This document shows positions 1 through 9,634 of a stretch of 64,000 nucleotides of DNA, piece by piece. Made by a program: the position numbers and the translations under genes. The number at the start of each line of letters is the position of its first letter. Positions within the stretch are counted from its first letter, which is position 1. A model generated the notes under the pieces. It ran no database searches. It was not told the DNA's origin and worked only from the letters and a program-made list of their open reading frames with translations. This DNA is from Roseateles saccharophilus (GTDB lineage Bacteria; Pseudomonadota; Gammaproteobacteria; Burkholderiales; Burkholderiaceae_C), in the NCBI RefSeq assembly GCF_004342485.1, contig NZ_SMBU01000020.1, positions 1 through 64,000 on the forward strand. The letters are read 5' to 3'.

Positions 1-142
1 GCGCATCGACCTGGCCGCCGCTCTCGTCGACGCGACCCAAGGTGGCGACGGTGCGCTGACGGGGCTTGCCGTGTTCATCGCGGAACGACTCCACCAACTG
101 GGCGTAGGTGTGGCCGCCGGCGCGGGTGTGCTTGATGAACAT
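1..142 (-). CDS. IS transposase, N-terminal fragment (runs off window)
   Basis: Reading the minus strand from the ATG at 142 gives 47 codons open to the window edge, beginning MFIKHTRAGGHTYAQLVESF and continuing with a short basic stretch and TVATLGRVDE. This start resembles the N terminus of IS4/IS1634-type DDE transposases, which often open with MFI/MFV followed by a Y-x-x-L-V-E-S segment. Only the N terminus is present, so the catalytic DDE residues cannot be checked and the element's ends are not defined. The next roughly 285 bp to the right contain no convincing gene. The family call is from remembered sequence similarity only. Confidence 0.65.
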   Translation of the reverse strand, partial: MFIKHTRAGGHTYAQLVESFRDEHGKPRQRTVATLGRVDESGGQVDA

Positions 143-161
143 GCGGCCAAGTGTAGCTGCA

Positions 162-176
162 GGCAATTTCATTGCC
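162..176. repeat. Small perfect inverted repeat upstream of transposase
   Basis: GGCAAT at 162-167 and ATTGCC at 171-176 are perfect complements around a TTC loop. The repeat lies 19 bp upstream of the transposase ATG. It could fold in the transposase leader or mark the edge of the element; neither is shown by the sequence alone. Confidence 0.4.
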
Positions 177-428
177 AACACCTAGCATACTAAACATTGC
201 CACTACAGAAAATCGCGCAAAGCCACTCTAAGTCATTGATTCAAAACGAGCCGCCCGCCGGAAATCGCGCAAAACGGCGATTTGGTGTCGAACTCGGGCG
301 TCCCGACCCGCATTACCTCGACATCTTCACCCTCAGGGTGTCCACCGCCAGCGCCTTGCTACGCGCAATTCACGCGCCAGATCAACGACTTGCCGCTCCC
401 AGCTCGGGCAACAGTCACGGATTCAGGA

Positions 429-1367
429 CTAACTAACGATCAAAGAGCCGACGTTGTCGCCTCCGCCGGAAGAAGTTTGAGATATTGGCAGAAAATTTAC
501 GCCAAGAATACTCATCAAGCTTCCCGGGGCCGAAGTGAAGCTCTTGGAGTGCGCCATGAACAGCGTCCGCTCGCCGGGAAACTCCGTCTCGGTCAGCCGG
601 GGCTTCGGATCCAGCCTGATGTTCGAGCGACGAAATGTCTTTGCTCCTGTGATCTTCAATAACTCGGCAATGAGTCGGGACCAGTCATTTGTCGGCCTGA
701 TAAGGTTTGTCGGCCTGCCATCGCGGCCAAGGAGCATGTCGCCTAGTGTTCTCGCGAAGGACTTTGTTCCTTCGAGGAGCAATGCGGCCTTGGCTTCAGC
801 CCAAGGACTTTGGTCTGGCCACGATATATCTTCAGGAAAGTCATGCGCCTTTCTTACAAGCGCATAGCGACTTCCCTTTCCCTTCTCATTGAGCTTCCGA
901 ACTGCCGGATCCATCGAGCGATCCACGAAATTGAAGTCGGGCCAAGTGGTAAACAAGTGCAATTGCGCGTCGTTTGACGCAAGCACATGGGTGCCATCGT
1001 CAGACATTTTTGCCTGCACCAGAAGCGCCCGGCAGACGCTTCTTTTCGTCTTCGCCGTATGGCGATGGACGATCAGGAGGTCCGCCAACTCAATGGGAGA
1101 TCCGGGATGGGCGAACCTTACCTGCGGGCGTGCGTGACAGAAGACGCCAGAGATGCGTATCGATACGCCGTGAGGAGCAAGCACCTCAGCCCAGCGCGCG
1201 GCTAGAAGTGGTGTGCCTACCCTGATGAGGGTAGCGACATAGTCCTCTTCTCTCGTTGTAAGTAGGCTGTGGTGGCTCGCCTCATGGTGCGAATGCCAAA
1301 TGGCGGAGTTCGCGCCGGAATATATGCGCTCCGCCTCCATTGCAGACAACTGCTTCCCGAGCTCCAA
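429..1367 (-). CDS. Uncharacterised protein with nuclease-like QAK motif
   Basis: A 312-residue protein that I cannot name. The longest start is a TTG at 1367, preceded by a purine-rich GGGGGAG about 4 nt upstream; an ATG at 1340 is the alternative. Residues 93-120 read E-L-A-D-L-L-I-V, then R-A-L-L-V-Q-A-K: an acidic residue on a predicted strand followed about 20 residues later by Q-x-K at a strand end. It is followed by Q135 and a Y/F-T-T-W-P-type segment near 140. That spacing resembles a PD-(D/E)XK nuclease fold with Q replacing E, but this is inference. There is no signal peptide or membrane segment. The gene lies beside a transposase in a visibly AT-richer strip, consistent with acquired cargo. 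Confidence 0.6.
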   Translation of the reverse strand: MELGKQLSAMEAERIYSGANSAIWHSHHEASHHSLLTTREEDYVATLIRVGTPLLAARWAEVLAPHGVSIRISGVFCHARPQVRFAHPGSPIELADLLIVHRHTAKTKRSVCRALLVQAKMSDDGTHVLASNDAQLHLFTTWPDFNFVDRSMDPAVRKLNEKGKGSRYALVRKAHDFPEDISWPDQSPWAEAKAALLLEGTKSFARTLGDMLLGRDGRPTNLIRPTNDWSRLIAELLKITGAKTFRRSNIRLDPKPRLTETEFPGERTLFMAHSKSFTSAPGSLMSILGVNFLPISQTSSGGGDNVGSLIVS

Positions 1368-1592
1368 CTCGCTCCCCCTGAGTGTGAAAATTGTTTTCTG
1401 AAATTCTGCCGCACTGAGAACTGGTTAGTATGAAAACGGAGTCAGGGTTTGCACCTAGACGATCCTTGGTACAGGCGCTGGTGACTGCCGTTATGGGCGA
1501 CGACCTTCGTTAATCCCATCATTTTTGGTCGTGACAACTGCGCAACAGCAGTCACTTGTCTGAAAGTACTGAACGACCTCCGCTGCGGACCT

Positions 1593-1623
1593 GCCTGCCA
1601 TCCTGTGATAGGCAGTGGCAGGC
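1593..1623. repeat. Inverted repeat in a 311-bp non-coding gap
   Basis: GCCTGCCA (1593-1600) and TGGCAGGC (1616-1623) are perfect 8-bp complements with a 15-nt loop. They lie 55 bp beyond the stop codon of the minus-strand gene ending at 1679. No U-rich tract follows on either strand, so this is not a clear intrinsic terminator. The rest of 1368-1678 shows no convincing gene. Confidence 0.4.
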
Positions 1624-1678
1624 TGGAAGCAGTCGCTCTAGACGTTTCCGATCCTCGGTAACGGACAGGCCTTGCAAT

Positions 1679-2668
1679 TCACGGCAGTGGCTTCGGGCAT
1701 TCGGGCCCCGGCAGCATCGTGCAGGATAGGGACCATGCGCTCGAATCCACACTTGCATAGACCCTAGCCATGCTGAGCCCTGAAGGAGGCGGCGTAATCT
1801 CTCCGAATCCCCGGCCGTCCAGTTCGACGACTTGGCCAGCCACCAATACTCGCATTCCTTTCGGAATCCGTGGAATGCTCGCCTGCAATGGCAGCGGATA
1901 AAGCGATTTGTTGTGCGGCGGGCGGAGTGGACCCAATACCTGATCGTTTAACGCTGGAGCTCGAATATCTGACGCAACCCAGCCATCTTCTGTCAACGAG
2001 AGGGACGTCCGAACTCCGGTCTTGCCCATCGTGTTCCAGGAGATCACCTCGACCGTCAATGAGTAAGCGGCCTTCTGAATCAGGCGATTCAGGAGGCCCG
2101 TCCCCGAGTTGTCCGAGGATGATTTTGGTTCCTGGTATTCTGCTGCTCCAATTTCTCTCCTGGAATCCTTGATCACTCGCACGTGAAATGAGCGCTTCGT
2201 GGGATTTGGAACACTCGCTGCCGGCGCGCCGAGCTTCGTATAAAGAATCTCGCCATATGACGGGTCATCAGCCCGATCATAAATCGTGATCTGACGGAGC
2301 CCAGCGCCGATGCGGTCGCGTTCAGATTTGCAACCTATCCAGTTGTCGACGATGACGGCACGACCTTGATCCGAGCGGATCGCAATAAAATTGCGCGGCA
2401 CAGGAACCTGCACATAGTGCTGTTTGAACAATTCGTTTTGAGCAGGTCGAATTTGCGTCTTCGGCTCACACTTCCAGAAGCGCCGATAGTTTATTAGCTC
2501 ACCATTAACTTGGAGCTCCAGTTCGCCGGCGAAGTAGAGGATTGGAGATGCTGCGATAGCAGAGCCCGTGGTCAAACCCAATAATAACAACATGCCGAGC
2601 ACCAGTAGTAGAGGGCCTACTAGCGCGCTTACGAAATGATTGACTATAGATTTCGTGGCGATCTGCAT
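1679..2668 (-). CDS. Uncharacterised exported or membrane-anchored protein
   Basis: A 329-residue protein of unknown function, with an ATG start at 2668. Residues 1-40 have a signal-like arrangement: a lysine near the start, a long hydrophobic stretch rich in L, V and G from about 15 to 38, and A-I-A-A-S at a possible cleavage site. The mature part has several cysteines (in KCEP, GCKSERD, LSCTMLPGPEC), which would suit a periplasmic protein with disulphides. I see no catalytic motif or known domain. The base composition is less GC-rich than the hut genes, and the gene lies in the same accessory strip as the transposase fragment. Confidence 0.6.
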   Translation of the reverse strand: MQIATKSIVNHFVSALVGPLLLVLGMLLLLGLTTGSAIAASPILYFAGELELQVNGELINYRRFWKCEPKTQIRPAQNELFKQHYVQVPVPRNFIAIRSDQGRAVIVDNWIGCKSERDRIGAGLRQITIYDRADDPSYGEILYTKLGAPAASVPNPTKRSFHVRVIKDSRREIGAAEYQEPKSSSDNSGTGLLNRLIQKAAYSLTVEVISWNTMGKTGVRTSLSLTEDGWVASDIRAPALNDQVLGPLRPPHNKSLYPLPLQASIPRIPKGMRVLVAGQVVELDGRGFGEITPPPSGLSMARVYASVDSSAWSLSCTMLPGPECPKPLP

Positions 2669-2771
2669 AATTTTTCCGCTTCAACGCGGATCATAGTATG
2701 TCAGCTTACGCTGCATACCCGTCCTATCCGCTGCATCGGCATTTGGCTGGCGGACGTCCGCGCCCAGGCAA

Positions 2772-2885
2772 TCAAGTCAACCGTCCGCAGCCCTTCAGGT
2801 TGCCACACCACCATGCCCAGAGCCGCCGAGTCGAGTCGCGCGCGTCCAGCGATTGCATCAGCGACGCCCGGGTCTCGTTGACCAT
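2772..2885 (-). CDS. Possible small ORF, 37 codons, strong SD
   Basis: The minus strand carries a textbook AGGAGG five nt upstream of an ATG at 2885. It opens a 37-residue frame starting MVNETRASLMQSLDARDSTR and continuing R-L-W-A-W-W before ending at TGA. The tryptophan-rich second half could touch a membrane, or this could be the intact start of a gene truncated by decay. The remainder of the 2669-3045 gap between the divergent neighbours holds no other gene I can support. The main evidence is the ribosome binding site; no family is recognised. Confidence 0.35.
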   Translation of the reverse strand: MVNETRASLMQSLDARDSTRRLWAWWCGNLKGCGRLT

Positions 2886-3045
2886 CAGATCCTCCTTGCC
2901 CGGGGCATGGTCCAGCCGGTCGCGACTTGCACCTTGAATGTCCGGCCTGCAATCCCTCATGCCGATCACCGCAGCCTTGCGGGATCGAGAGCGCAACGAA
3001 ACAGCCCTGCAGCCGAAGCTGCGAAGGTTTCCTTAGACTGATGGC

Positions 3046-4077
3046 ATGAACCCCATCCTCATCGAGGCGCTGCGCGGCGACGCCGTCGAGTCGCGCCATG
3101 CCGGTGCCCTGGCCATCGTGGATGCCTCGGGCGCCGTGCACACGGCCCTGGGCGACATCGAGCGGCCCGTCTTCCCGCGCTCGGCCGTCAAGCTGCTGCA
3201 GGCCCTGCCCCTGGTGGCCAGCGGCGCCGCCGAGGCCTATGGGCTGAACGATGCCGAGCTGGCGCTGGCCTGCGCCTCGCACAGCGGCGAGCCCGAGCAT
3301 GTGGCGACCGCCGCCGGCCTGCTGGCCCGGCTGGGGCTGGACGAGAGCGCGCTCGAATGCGGCACGCAATGGCCCAGCCGCGAGCCGGTGCTGCGCGGCA
3401 TGGTGGCGCGCGGCGAGCTGGCCACGCCGCTGCACAACAACTGCTCGGGCAAGCACAGCGGCTTCGTCTGCGTCGCCTGCCTGATGTCTCGCAACACGGG
3501 TGCCGAGGCCGCCGAGTTCGTGCGCGGCTACGTGAGAGCCGAGCACACGGTCATGCGCGAGGTGTCGGCCGCGCTGTCGGCGGCCACGGGCGTCGATGTC
3601 GAGAAGGCCCCGCGTGGCACCGACGGCTGCTCCATCCCGACCTTCGCGCTGCCGCTGCGCGCGCTCGCACTGGCCTTCGCCCGCTGCGGCACCGGCCAAG
3701 GCCTGTCCGACGGCCATGCCCGCGCCGCGCGCCGACTGCGCCAGGCCGTGGCCGCCGCCCCCTTCATGGTGGGCGGCACGGACCGCTTCGACACCCGCGT
3801 GATGCAGGCCTGGGGCGAACGCCTGTTCTGCAAGGTGGGCGCCGAGGGCGTCTATTGCGCGGCCCTGCCCGAACTGGGCCTGGGTGTCGCGCTGAAGATC
3901 GACGACGGCGCCGTGCGCGCGGCCGAGGCCGCGATGGCCGCCGTCGCCCAGGCCCTGCTGCACACCGAGGACGAGTTGCTGCGCGGCTACAGCCACCTGG
4001 CGCTGCGCAACTGGCGCGGCCTGGACGTCGGCGCGCTGCGCCCCGCCCGGGCCCTGGCCGAGCTCAGCCGAGCTTGA
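3046..4077 (+). CDS. L-asparaginase II (Rhizobium AnsA-like class)
   Basis: Predicted to hydrolyse L-asparagine to aspartate and ammonia in the cytoplasm. The 343-residue length and sequence fit the asparaginase II family typified by the Rhizobium etli enzyme, which is unrelated to E. coli AnsA/AnsB. Visible family signatures are P-R-S-A-V-K (S46 and K49, the Ser-Lys pair), C-A-S-H-S-G-E-P near 75-82, N-N-C-S-G-K-H-S-G near 130-138 with its cysteine and lysine, and G-T-D-G-C-S-I-P near 187-194. The ATG at 3046 is used. The 3' end overlaps the convergent chemoreceptor gene by 14 bp. Its place beside the hut locus suggests a nitrogen-scavenging neighbourhood. Confidence 0.9.
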   Translation: MNPILIEALRGDAVESRHAGALAIVDASGAVHTALGDIERPVFPRSAVKLLQALPLVASGAAEAYGLNDAELALACASHSGEPEHVATAAGLLARLGLDESALECGTQWPSREPVLRGMVARGELATPLHNNCSGKHSGFVCVACLMSRNTGAEAAEFVRGYVRAEHTVMREVSAALSAATGVDVEKAPRGTDGCSIPTFALPLRALALAFARCGTGQGLSDGHARAARRLRQAVAAAPFMVGGTDRFDTRVMQAWGERLFCKVGAEGVYCAALPELGLGVALKIDDGAVRAAEAAMAAVAQALLHTEDELLRGYSHLALRNWRGLDVGALRPARALAELSRA

Positions 4078-5620
4078 ACACCGCCACCGACCTGGACAGC
4101 TCGTCGGCCTGCTGCTGCAGGCTCTGAGCGGCGGCGGCGGATTCCTCGACGAGCGCGGCATTGCGCTGCGTCATCTCGTCCAGCCGCGAGATGGCCTGGC
4201 CGATCTGGCCGATGCCGGTACTCTGCTCGCTGGTGGCGTGGCTGATCTCGGCGACGATGCCGCTGACCCGGGCGATGGACGCGTTGATCTCCTGCATCGT
4301 CTCGCCGGCCTGGGCGACCAGGGCCGTGCCGCTGTCGACGTTCTCGCCGCTGCGCGTGATCAGCGCCTTGATCTCCTTGGCCGCCTCGGCGCTGCGCTGG
4401 GCCAGCGTGCGCACCTCGGAGGCGACGACGGCGAAACCGCGCCCCTGCTCGCCGGCGCGCGCGGCCTCCACGGCCGCATTCAACGCCAGGATGTTGGTCT
4501 GGAAGGCGATGCCGTCGATGGTGCCGATGATGTCGCTGATCTTGTGCGAACTGCTGCTGATGAGGCCCATCGTCGCGACCACCTCGGTGACGACGTCACC
4601 GCCGCGGCGCGCCACCTGGGCCGCATCGCCGGCCAGTTGGTTGGCGCGCGCAGCCGCCTCGGCGTTGTGCGTGACGCTGGCGGTCAGCTCCTCCATCGCC
4701 GACGCCGTCTCCTGCAGATTGGAGGCGGCCTGCTCGGTGCGCGTACTCAGGTCCTGGCTGCCGACAGCCACCTCCTTGGATGCATTGGCGATGTTGTCGG
4801 TCGCGCCGCGCACATGGCGCACGACGTCGACGAGGGCGTCCTGCATGCTCGCCATGCCCTTCATCAGCTGGGCCGTCTCGTCGCGGCCGCGGACGGGCAC
4901 CTCGCCGGTCAGGTCCTGGCGCGCGATGCGCTCGGCTGCGTTCACCGCCCGCCGCAGCGAGCCGAGGATGGACTGGGAATTGGCGCGCAGCAGCAGCGTC
5001 AGCACGACGATGGCCACCACCAGCAGCACAATCAGCCCGGTGCGCGACGACGCGAAGCGCGCGTCGATCTGGGCGATCTGCGTCTCGGAGTTGCTGTCGA
5101 TGAGCTTGGTCAGCGCGGCCAGTTCCTTGTCCAGCGCCCGCACCGGGTCCTTGATCGCGCCCATGCCCTTGTTGGCCTCGGCGGTGTCGGGGAATTCGCC
5201 CTTGGCGACTCGCTCCGCGAAGGGCTGGAAGCCTTCGCGGTAGGCCTTCAGCGCGCCCTGGGCCCCGGCCACCTCGGTCAGGATCTCGGCGCTCAGCTTC
5301 AGCGTGGCCGCCTTGTCGAGCGCGGCACGGGCCTTGGCCTCGGCCTCCTCCCAGTCCTTGCGGTATTTGGCGACGGTCTGGGCGTCGGCCATGTTGATCA
5401 GCGTGTCCTTCTCGTAGCGCCGCAGGTTGCCGACCGCGGCGCGCGCATTGGACAGCTGGGCGAGCGCCTCGACGTCGTTGTCGACGAAGCGCTTGAGCTG
5501 CTCGCGCGCATCGGACTGGGCCAGCAGGCCGGATCCGCCGATCAGCAGCATGCCCAGACCGGCCAGCACGCCCACGGCGGCCAGCCTCGCCCGGATCGGG
5601 AATTGGCTCATGTCGATCAT
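4064..5620 (-). CDS. Methyl-accepting chemotaxis protein
   Basis: An inner-membrane chemoreceptor of 518 residues, expected to signal to CheA/CheW. Order: TM1 about 10-33, a periplasmic helical domain about 34-194 (four-helix-bundle type by its coiled, charged pattern), TM2 about 195-212, a HAMP linker to about 265, then the long cytoplasmic signalling coiled coil. The highly conserved hairpin tip is present ([24 protein letters not shown]). There is no C-terminal NWETF-like CheR-binding pentapeptide. The ATG at 5620 is preceded by GGAGG at good spacing. The ligand is unknown; its neighbours make amino acids a reasonable guess. Confidence 0.95.
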   Translation of the reverse strand: MIDMSQFPIRARLAAVGVLAGLGMLLIGGSGLLAQSDAREQLKRFVDNDVEALAQLSNARAAVGNLRRYEKDTLINMADAQTVAKYRKDWEEAEAKARAALDKAATLKLSAEILTEVAGAQGALKAYREGFQPFAERVAKGEFPDTAEANKGMGAIKDPVRALDKELAALTKLIDSNSETQIAQIDARFASSRTGLIVLLVVAIVVLTLLLRANSQSILGSLRRAVNAAERIARQDLTGEVPVRGRDETAQLMKGMASMQDALVDVVRHVRGATDNIANASKEVAVGSQDLSTRTEQAASNLQETASAMEELTASVTHNAEAAARANQLAGDAAQVARRGGDVVTEVVATMGLISSSSHKISDIIGTIDGIAFQTNILALNAAVEAARAGEQGRGFAVVASEVRTLAQRSAEAAKEIKALITRSGENVDSGTALVAQAGETMQEINASIARVSGIVAEISHATSEQSTGIGQIGQAISRLDEMTQRNAALVEESAAAAQSLQQQADELSRSVAVFKLG

Positions 5621-5680
5621 TTCGCCCTCCTCGCCGTTCGCACGGATGGCACGAGCGTAGCTATTTCTGATCGACTTGCG

Positions 5681-7048
5681 TCATTCCGACGCCCAAAGCT
5701 CGCGCATGGCGGCGCCAAATGCCTCCCCCACTCGGGTGGGTGCGCGCCAGGGATGGGCCCTGCCCGCCACCCACATCGACTGCCAGGGCGAGCCGTTGCT
5801 GCCGAAGACGACGGCGTCGAGCAGGGCCTCGTCGGGCAGGCCGCGCAGCGCATCGGCGTCGCGGTTCAGCACCAGGGCGTCGGCACGCGCACCGGGCGTC
5901 AGGCCCCAGCGCGCGAAGCCGGCCGCGCGCGCACCGCCGGTGACGGCCGCGTCGAACAGACGTGCCGCGCTGGACGGCTGGACGGCGGGATCGGCGGCGA
6001 CATTGCGCTTTTGCGCAACGAGGCGCTGGCCGTACTCCAGCCAGCGCAGCTCCTCGACCCAGCCGCGCGTGACCTGGCTGTCCGAGCCCACCGTCATCGG
6101 CACGCCGCCGGCCAGCCAGCGCGGCAGATCGGCCAGGCCGTCGCCCAGGTTGGCCTCGGTGCCGGGGCAGATGACGATGCCGGCGCCGCTGGCGGCCACC
6201 GCGGCTATCTCGGCGGGCAGCGCATGCGTCGCGTGCACCAGCTGCCAACGCGGGTCCAGCCCGACCTCGTCGGCCAGCCACTGGATGGGGCGCCGCCCGG
6301 TCGCGGCGACGCAGGCGTCCACCTCGGCGATCTGCTCGGCGACATGGATGTGCAGGGCCAGGTCGGCATCGCCGGCGAGGCGGCACAGCCGCGCGATGTC
6401 CTCGGGCGCGGCGCCGCGCAGCGAATGCAGGGCCAGGCCGGCGTTCACACGCGGCAGGCCGGCCCCGGCAATGCGCTGGCTGGCGTTCCAGGCCCAGTCG
6501 GCGTCGGCCGCGAAGCGGTGCTGGTCGGGCCTGAGGCCGCCGGCGCCGAAGCCGCTGCGCGTGTAGACGACGGGCAGCAGCGTCAGGCCGATGCCGGCGT
6601 CCTCGGCGGCCTCGGCCAACGCCCAGGCCATGGCCAGTTCGTCGTCGAAATGCTCGCCCGCGGCGGGGTGGTGCAGGTAGTGGAACTCGCAGACCTGGGT
6701 GTAGCCGCCACGCAGCAGCTCGCCGTAGAGCTGGGTGGCGACGGCGCGCAGCTGCTCGGGCGAGATGCGCAGGGCCAGCGCATACATGCGGTCGCGCCAG
6801 CTCCAGAAGTCGTCCTGGCCGGCCTCGCGGCGCTCGGCCAGGCCGACGAAGGCGCGCTGGAAGGCATGGCTGTGCGCGTTGACGAGGCTGGGGATCAGCG
6901 GGCCGCCCAGCCGCTCGGCATCGGGCGGCAGCGGCAGGCCGGGCTGGACCTCGGCCCAGTGGCCGTTCTCGATGCTGAGCAGCACGTCGCGCTGCCAACG
7001 ACCGTCGACCCAGGCCAGGGGGGCGTGCAGCCGCTTCAGACCGGGCAT
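5681..7048 (-). CDS. hutF: Formimidoylglutamate deiminase
   Basis: Converts N-formimino-L-glutamate to N-formyl-L-glutamate and ammonia, the fourth step of the five-step histidine route. It is an amidohydrolase-superfamily protein of 455 residues, normal for HutF. The metal-binding H-x-H is in N-A-H-S-H-A-F-Q-R-A-F (H59, H61), and later conserved pieces include H-I-H-V-A-E-Q and G-S-D-S-Q. The gene overlaps hutG by 13 bp and is the last gene of the hutC-D-I-G-F minus-strand run. Having both HutF and HutG shows that formiminoglutamate is processed through formylglutamate rather than directly to formamide. Confidence 0.93.
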   Translation of the reverse strand: MPGLKRLHAPLAWVDGRWQRDVLLSIENGHWAEVQPGLPLPPDAERLGGPLIPSLVNAHSHAFQRAFVGLAERREAGQDDFWSWRDRMYALALRISPEQLRAVATQLYGELLRGGYTQVCEFHYLHHPAAGEHFDDELAMAWALAEAAEDAGIGLTLLPVVYTRSGFGAGGLRPDQHRFAADADWAWNASQRIAGAGLPRVNAGLALHSLRGAAPEDIARLCRLAGDADLALHIHVAEQIAEVDACVAATGRRPIQWLADEVGLDPRWQLVHATHALPAEIAAVAASGAGIVICPGTEANLGDGLADLPRWLAGGVPMTVGSDSQVTRGWVEELRWLEYGQRLVAQKRNVAADPAVQPSSAARLFDAAVTGGARAAGFARWGLTPGARADALVLNRDADALRGLPDEALLDAVVFGSNGSPWQSMWVAGRAHPWRAPTRVGEAFGAAMRELWASE

Positions 7049-7836
7049 GACAGCAGCTCCTGCAGCATCCGTTCGAGCAGCGGCGCGACCTGGGCCGCCT
7101 TCGCCTCGTCATAGGCCGTGCGCGGGTCGGAGGCCTCGTCCATGTAGCAGCGCTGGGACATCTCGAGCTGCACCGCATGCACGCCGCGGCCGGGCTGGCC
7201 GTGGTGGCGCGTGATGTAGCCGCCCTTGAAGCGGCCGTTGACGACCTGGCTGTAGGCCGTCTGCCCGGCCAGCAGCGCGCCCAGGCGCTCGGTGATGGCC
7301 GGCGCGCAGGAGGCGCCGTCGGCCGTGCCGAGGTTGAGGGCCGGCAGCTCGCCGTCGAACAGCCAGGGCAGCTCGGAGCGGATGCTGTGGCCGTCGAACA
7401 GCAGCGCATGGCCATGCTCGGCGCGCAGGCGCTCGAGCTCGGCGGCCAGGGCCTCGTGGTAGGGCCGCCAGCAGGCTTCGCGGCGCGCGGCGATCTCGGC
7501 CGCGTCGGGCTCGGCGCCCTCGCGGTAGAGCGGCTCGCTGGTGAAGAAATGCGTAGGCACCAGGCCGGTGCCGCCAGCGGCACCCGGGTAGAGGGGCTGG
7601 TCGTCCGGCGGCCGGTTCAGGTCGATGACGTAGCGGCTGTAGCGCGGCACGAGGAGGCTGGCACCGAGCTGCTCGACGATGGGCCGGTACAGGCGCTCCA
7701 GGTGCCAGTCGGTGTCCTCGCTGGCCAGGGCGCGCGGCACGAGGCGCTCATGCAGCTCGGGCGGCAGCTCGGTGCCGACGTGCGGCAGGCTGATGAGCAG
7801 GGGCGCACGGCCCTGCTGCAGACGGTAGACGCTCAT
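7036..7836 (-). CDS. hutG: N-formylglutamate deformylase
   Basis: Hydrolyses N-formyl-L-glutamate to glutamate and formate, the last step of histidine breakdown. The 266 residues have the N-formylglutamate amidohydrolase signature: [10 protein letters not shown] near 13-22, E-D-T-D-W-H about 40-45, Y-V-I-D-L-N-R-P-P near 68-76, and [10 protein letters not shown] further on, carrying the metal-ligand histidines. The start codon overlaps the hutI stop by 4 nt (ATGA) and the 3' end overlaps hutF, so the three genes are very likely translationally coupled in one transcript. Confidence 0.93.
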   Translation of the reverse strand: MSVYRLQQGRAPLLISLPHVGTELPPELHERLVPRALASEDTDWHLERLYRPIVEQLGASLLVPRYSRYVIDLNRPPDDQPLYPGAAGGTGLVPTHFFTSEPLYREGAEPDAAEIAARREACWRPYHEALAAELERLRAEHGHALLFDGHSIRSELPWLFDGELPALNLGTADGASCAPAITERLGALLAGQTAYSQVVNGRFKGGYITRHHGQPGRGVHAVQLEMSQRCYMDEASDPRTAYDEAKAAQVAPLLERMLQELLSCPV

Positions 7837-9032
7837 GACTCTCCCTGATGGCTTCCTTGCCAGACCCGTTCTTTCAGCGGGTTATGGCCGAAGCATGCTG
7901 CCAGCTCTCGCGGATGTTCGCTATCCCAGATGCAGAAGTCGGCGCGCTGGCCGGCCACGAGGCGGCCGCGGTCGGCCAGGCCCAGCGCGCGGGCACCGTT
8001 GACGGTCAGGCCGCGCAGCGCCTCCTCGGGCGTCAGGCGGAACAGCACGCAGGCCATGTTCAGCATCAGCAGCGGCGACAGCGTCGGCGAGCTGCCGGGG
8101 TTGTGGTCGGTCGCGATCGCGATGGGCACGCCGGCCTGGCGCAGCGCGGCGATCGGTGGCAACTGGGTCTCGCGCAGCGCATAGAAGGCGCCGGGCAGCA
8201 GCACGGCCACGGTGCCGGCCTCACCAAGCGCCCGCACGCCGGCCGGGCTGAGGAATTCGAGATGGTCGCAGCTCAGTGCCCGATAGCCGGCCGCGAGCTG
8301 GGCGCCGCCCTGGTCGCTCAACTGCTCGGCATGCAGCTTCACGGGCAGGCCCAGGCGCTGGGCCGCGTCGAAGACCCGGGAAACCTGGGCGGGGCTGAAG
8401 GCGATGTGCTCGCAGAAGGCGTCCACCGCGTCGACGAGGCCCTGCCCGTGCAGGTCCGGCAACCACAGGCAGACGGCGGCGATGTAGTCGTCGGCGTCGG
8501 CGAACTCCGGCGGCAGCGCATGGGCGGCCAGGTAGGTGGTGCGCACGTCGACGCCCAGACGCCCGAGCTTGCGCGCGACGCGCAGCATGCGCGCCTCGGT
8601 GGCCGCTTCCAGGCCGTAGCCGCTCTTGACCTCCAGCGTCGTCACGCCCTCGCGCATCAGCGCCTGGGCGCGCTTGGAGGCGCTGGCCAGCAGCTCGGCC
8701 TCGCTGGCGGCGCGCGTCGCGGCGACGGTCGAGCGGATGCCGCCGCCGGCCTTGGCGATGTCGGCATAGCTCGCGCCCAGCAGACGCTGCTCGAATTCGT
8801 TGGCGCGGCTGCCGCCATAGACCAGATGGGTGTGGCAGTCGACGAAGCCCGGCGTGACGAGGGCGCCGCCGAGTTCGATGACCTCGGCCGCGGCGGCCTC
8901 GGCCGGCAGTTCGGCCGCCGGGCCGACCCAGCGCAGCAGGCCGTCCTCGACCAGCAGCGCCCCGTCGTCGATCAGGCCCCAGCCGCTGTCGCCGGCGAGC
9001 GTGGCCAGGCGGCCACCACGCCAGAGCTTCAT
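7833..9032 (-). CDS. hutI: Imidazolonepropionase
   Basis: Opens the imidazolone ring of 4-imidazolone-5-propionate to give N-formimino-L-glutamate. I place the start at the ATG at 9032 ([10 protein letters not shown]), giving 399 residues, the usual HutI length; the open frame further upstream overlaps hutD and is not family-like. Metal ligands are visible in [10 protein letters not shown] (H67, H69), with later K-L-H-A-E-Q and A-T-D-H-N-P-G-S motifs. The start overlaps the hutD stop by 4 nt and the stop overlaps the hutG start by 4 nt. Confidence 0.95.
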   Translation of the reverse strand: MKLWRGGRLATLAGDSGWGLIDDGALLVEDGLLRWVGPAAELPAEAAAAEVIELGGALVTPGFVDCHTHLVYGGSRANEFEQRLLGASYADIAKAGGGIRSTVAATRAASEAELLASASKRAQALMREGVTTLEVKSGYGLEAATEARMLRVARKLGRLGVDVRTTYLAAHALPPEFADADDYIAAVCLWLPDLHGQGLVDAVDAFCEHIAFSPAQVSRVFDAAQRLGLPVKLHAEQLSDQGGAQLAAGYRALSCDHLEFLSPAGVRALGEAGTVAVLLPGAFYALRETQLPPIAALRQAGVPIAIATDHNPGSSPTLSPLLMLNMACVLFRLTPEEALRGLTVNGARALGLADRGRLVAGQRADFCIWDSEHPRELAACFGHNPLKERVWQGSHQGES

Positions 9033-9565
9033 TCCGGGCTCCAGGTCAGCCACCAGGCATCGCCCTCGCCGGTGAAGACGCAGCTCTGCACCACGGGCGA
9101 TTCGCACCAGGCCAGCGTCAGCGGCGCCATCGGCATCGCGCGGTGGCCGTGCTCGAGCAGGCCGCCCTTGACCGTGAACAGGCCCACCCAAGGCGTGCGC
9201 GGCAGCAGCACATGGCGGGCCGACTCGACCTGCAGGTTGCCGCGCCTCTCCATCACATTGAAGACCTGGGTGACGCCGTGGATCAGCTCGGCCTCGGGTG
9301 CCAGCCCGCCGTCGAAGCGCAGCGGCTCGTCGCCCGCGACCTGCGGCCAGTCGAACAGGCGCAGGCCGGCGCCGGCGACGACGGCCAGCCAGCGGTGCAC
9401 GCCGGGATAGGCCGAGAACGGCCCGTCGCGCTCCACGCGGGCGACGCTGACGCGCAGCGCCCAATCATGGCTATGCGGCCAGGCGAGTAGCTCGCGCGTC
9501 GTACCGCCCTGGTTCTTCCAGGCCTGCGGCTGCACATCCGCCGCGCTGACCTTGCTCCAACTCAT
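9029..9565 (-). CDS. hutD: HutD/Ves family protein
   Basis: A 178-residue cupin-like protein of the HutD/Ves family, found in many proteobacterial hut operons. In Pseudomonas, HutD has been proposed to act as a governor that limits hut expression; no catalytic reaction is established. Typical features here are the opening with [10 protein letters not shown] (about 17-26), [11 protein letters not shown] near 35-44, and G-P-F-S-A-Y-P-G near 49-56. It lies 69 bp downstream of hutC and overlaps hutI by 4 nt. Confidence 0.9.
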   Translation of the reverse strand: MSWSKVSAADVQPQAWKNQGGTTRELLAWPHSHDWALRVSVARVERDGPFSAYPGVHRWLAVVAGAGLRLFDWPQVAGDEPLRFDGGLAPEAELIHGVTQVFNVMERRGNLQVESARHVLLPRTPWVGLFTVKGGLLEHGHRAMPMAPLTLAWCESPVVQSCVFTGEGDAWWLTWSPE

Positions 9566-9634
9566 GCTTTCAACCTCGCACTCGACACGGCTTGTGGGGA
9601 ACCGCGCATTTTCCGCAGCTCGATACCGTTCGGT

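Noticed and set aside
4238-7114. A 958-codon plus-strand open frame opposite the chemoreceptor and hutF
   Set aside because: Its composition is G, A, R, D, H and Q rich with no domain, and it lies antisense to two clearly recognisable genes; it is a codon-bias shadow in GC-rich DNA.
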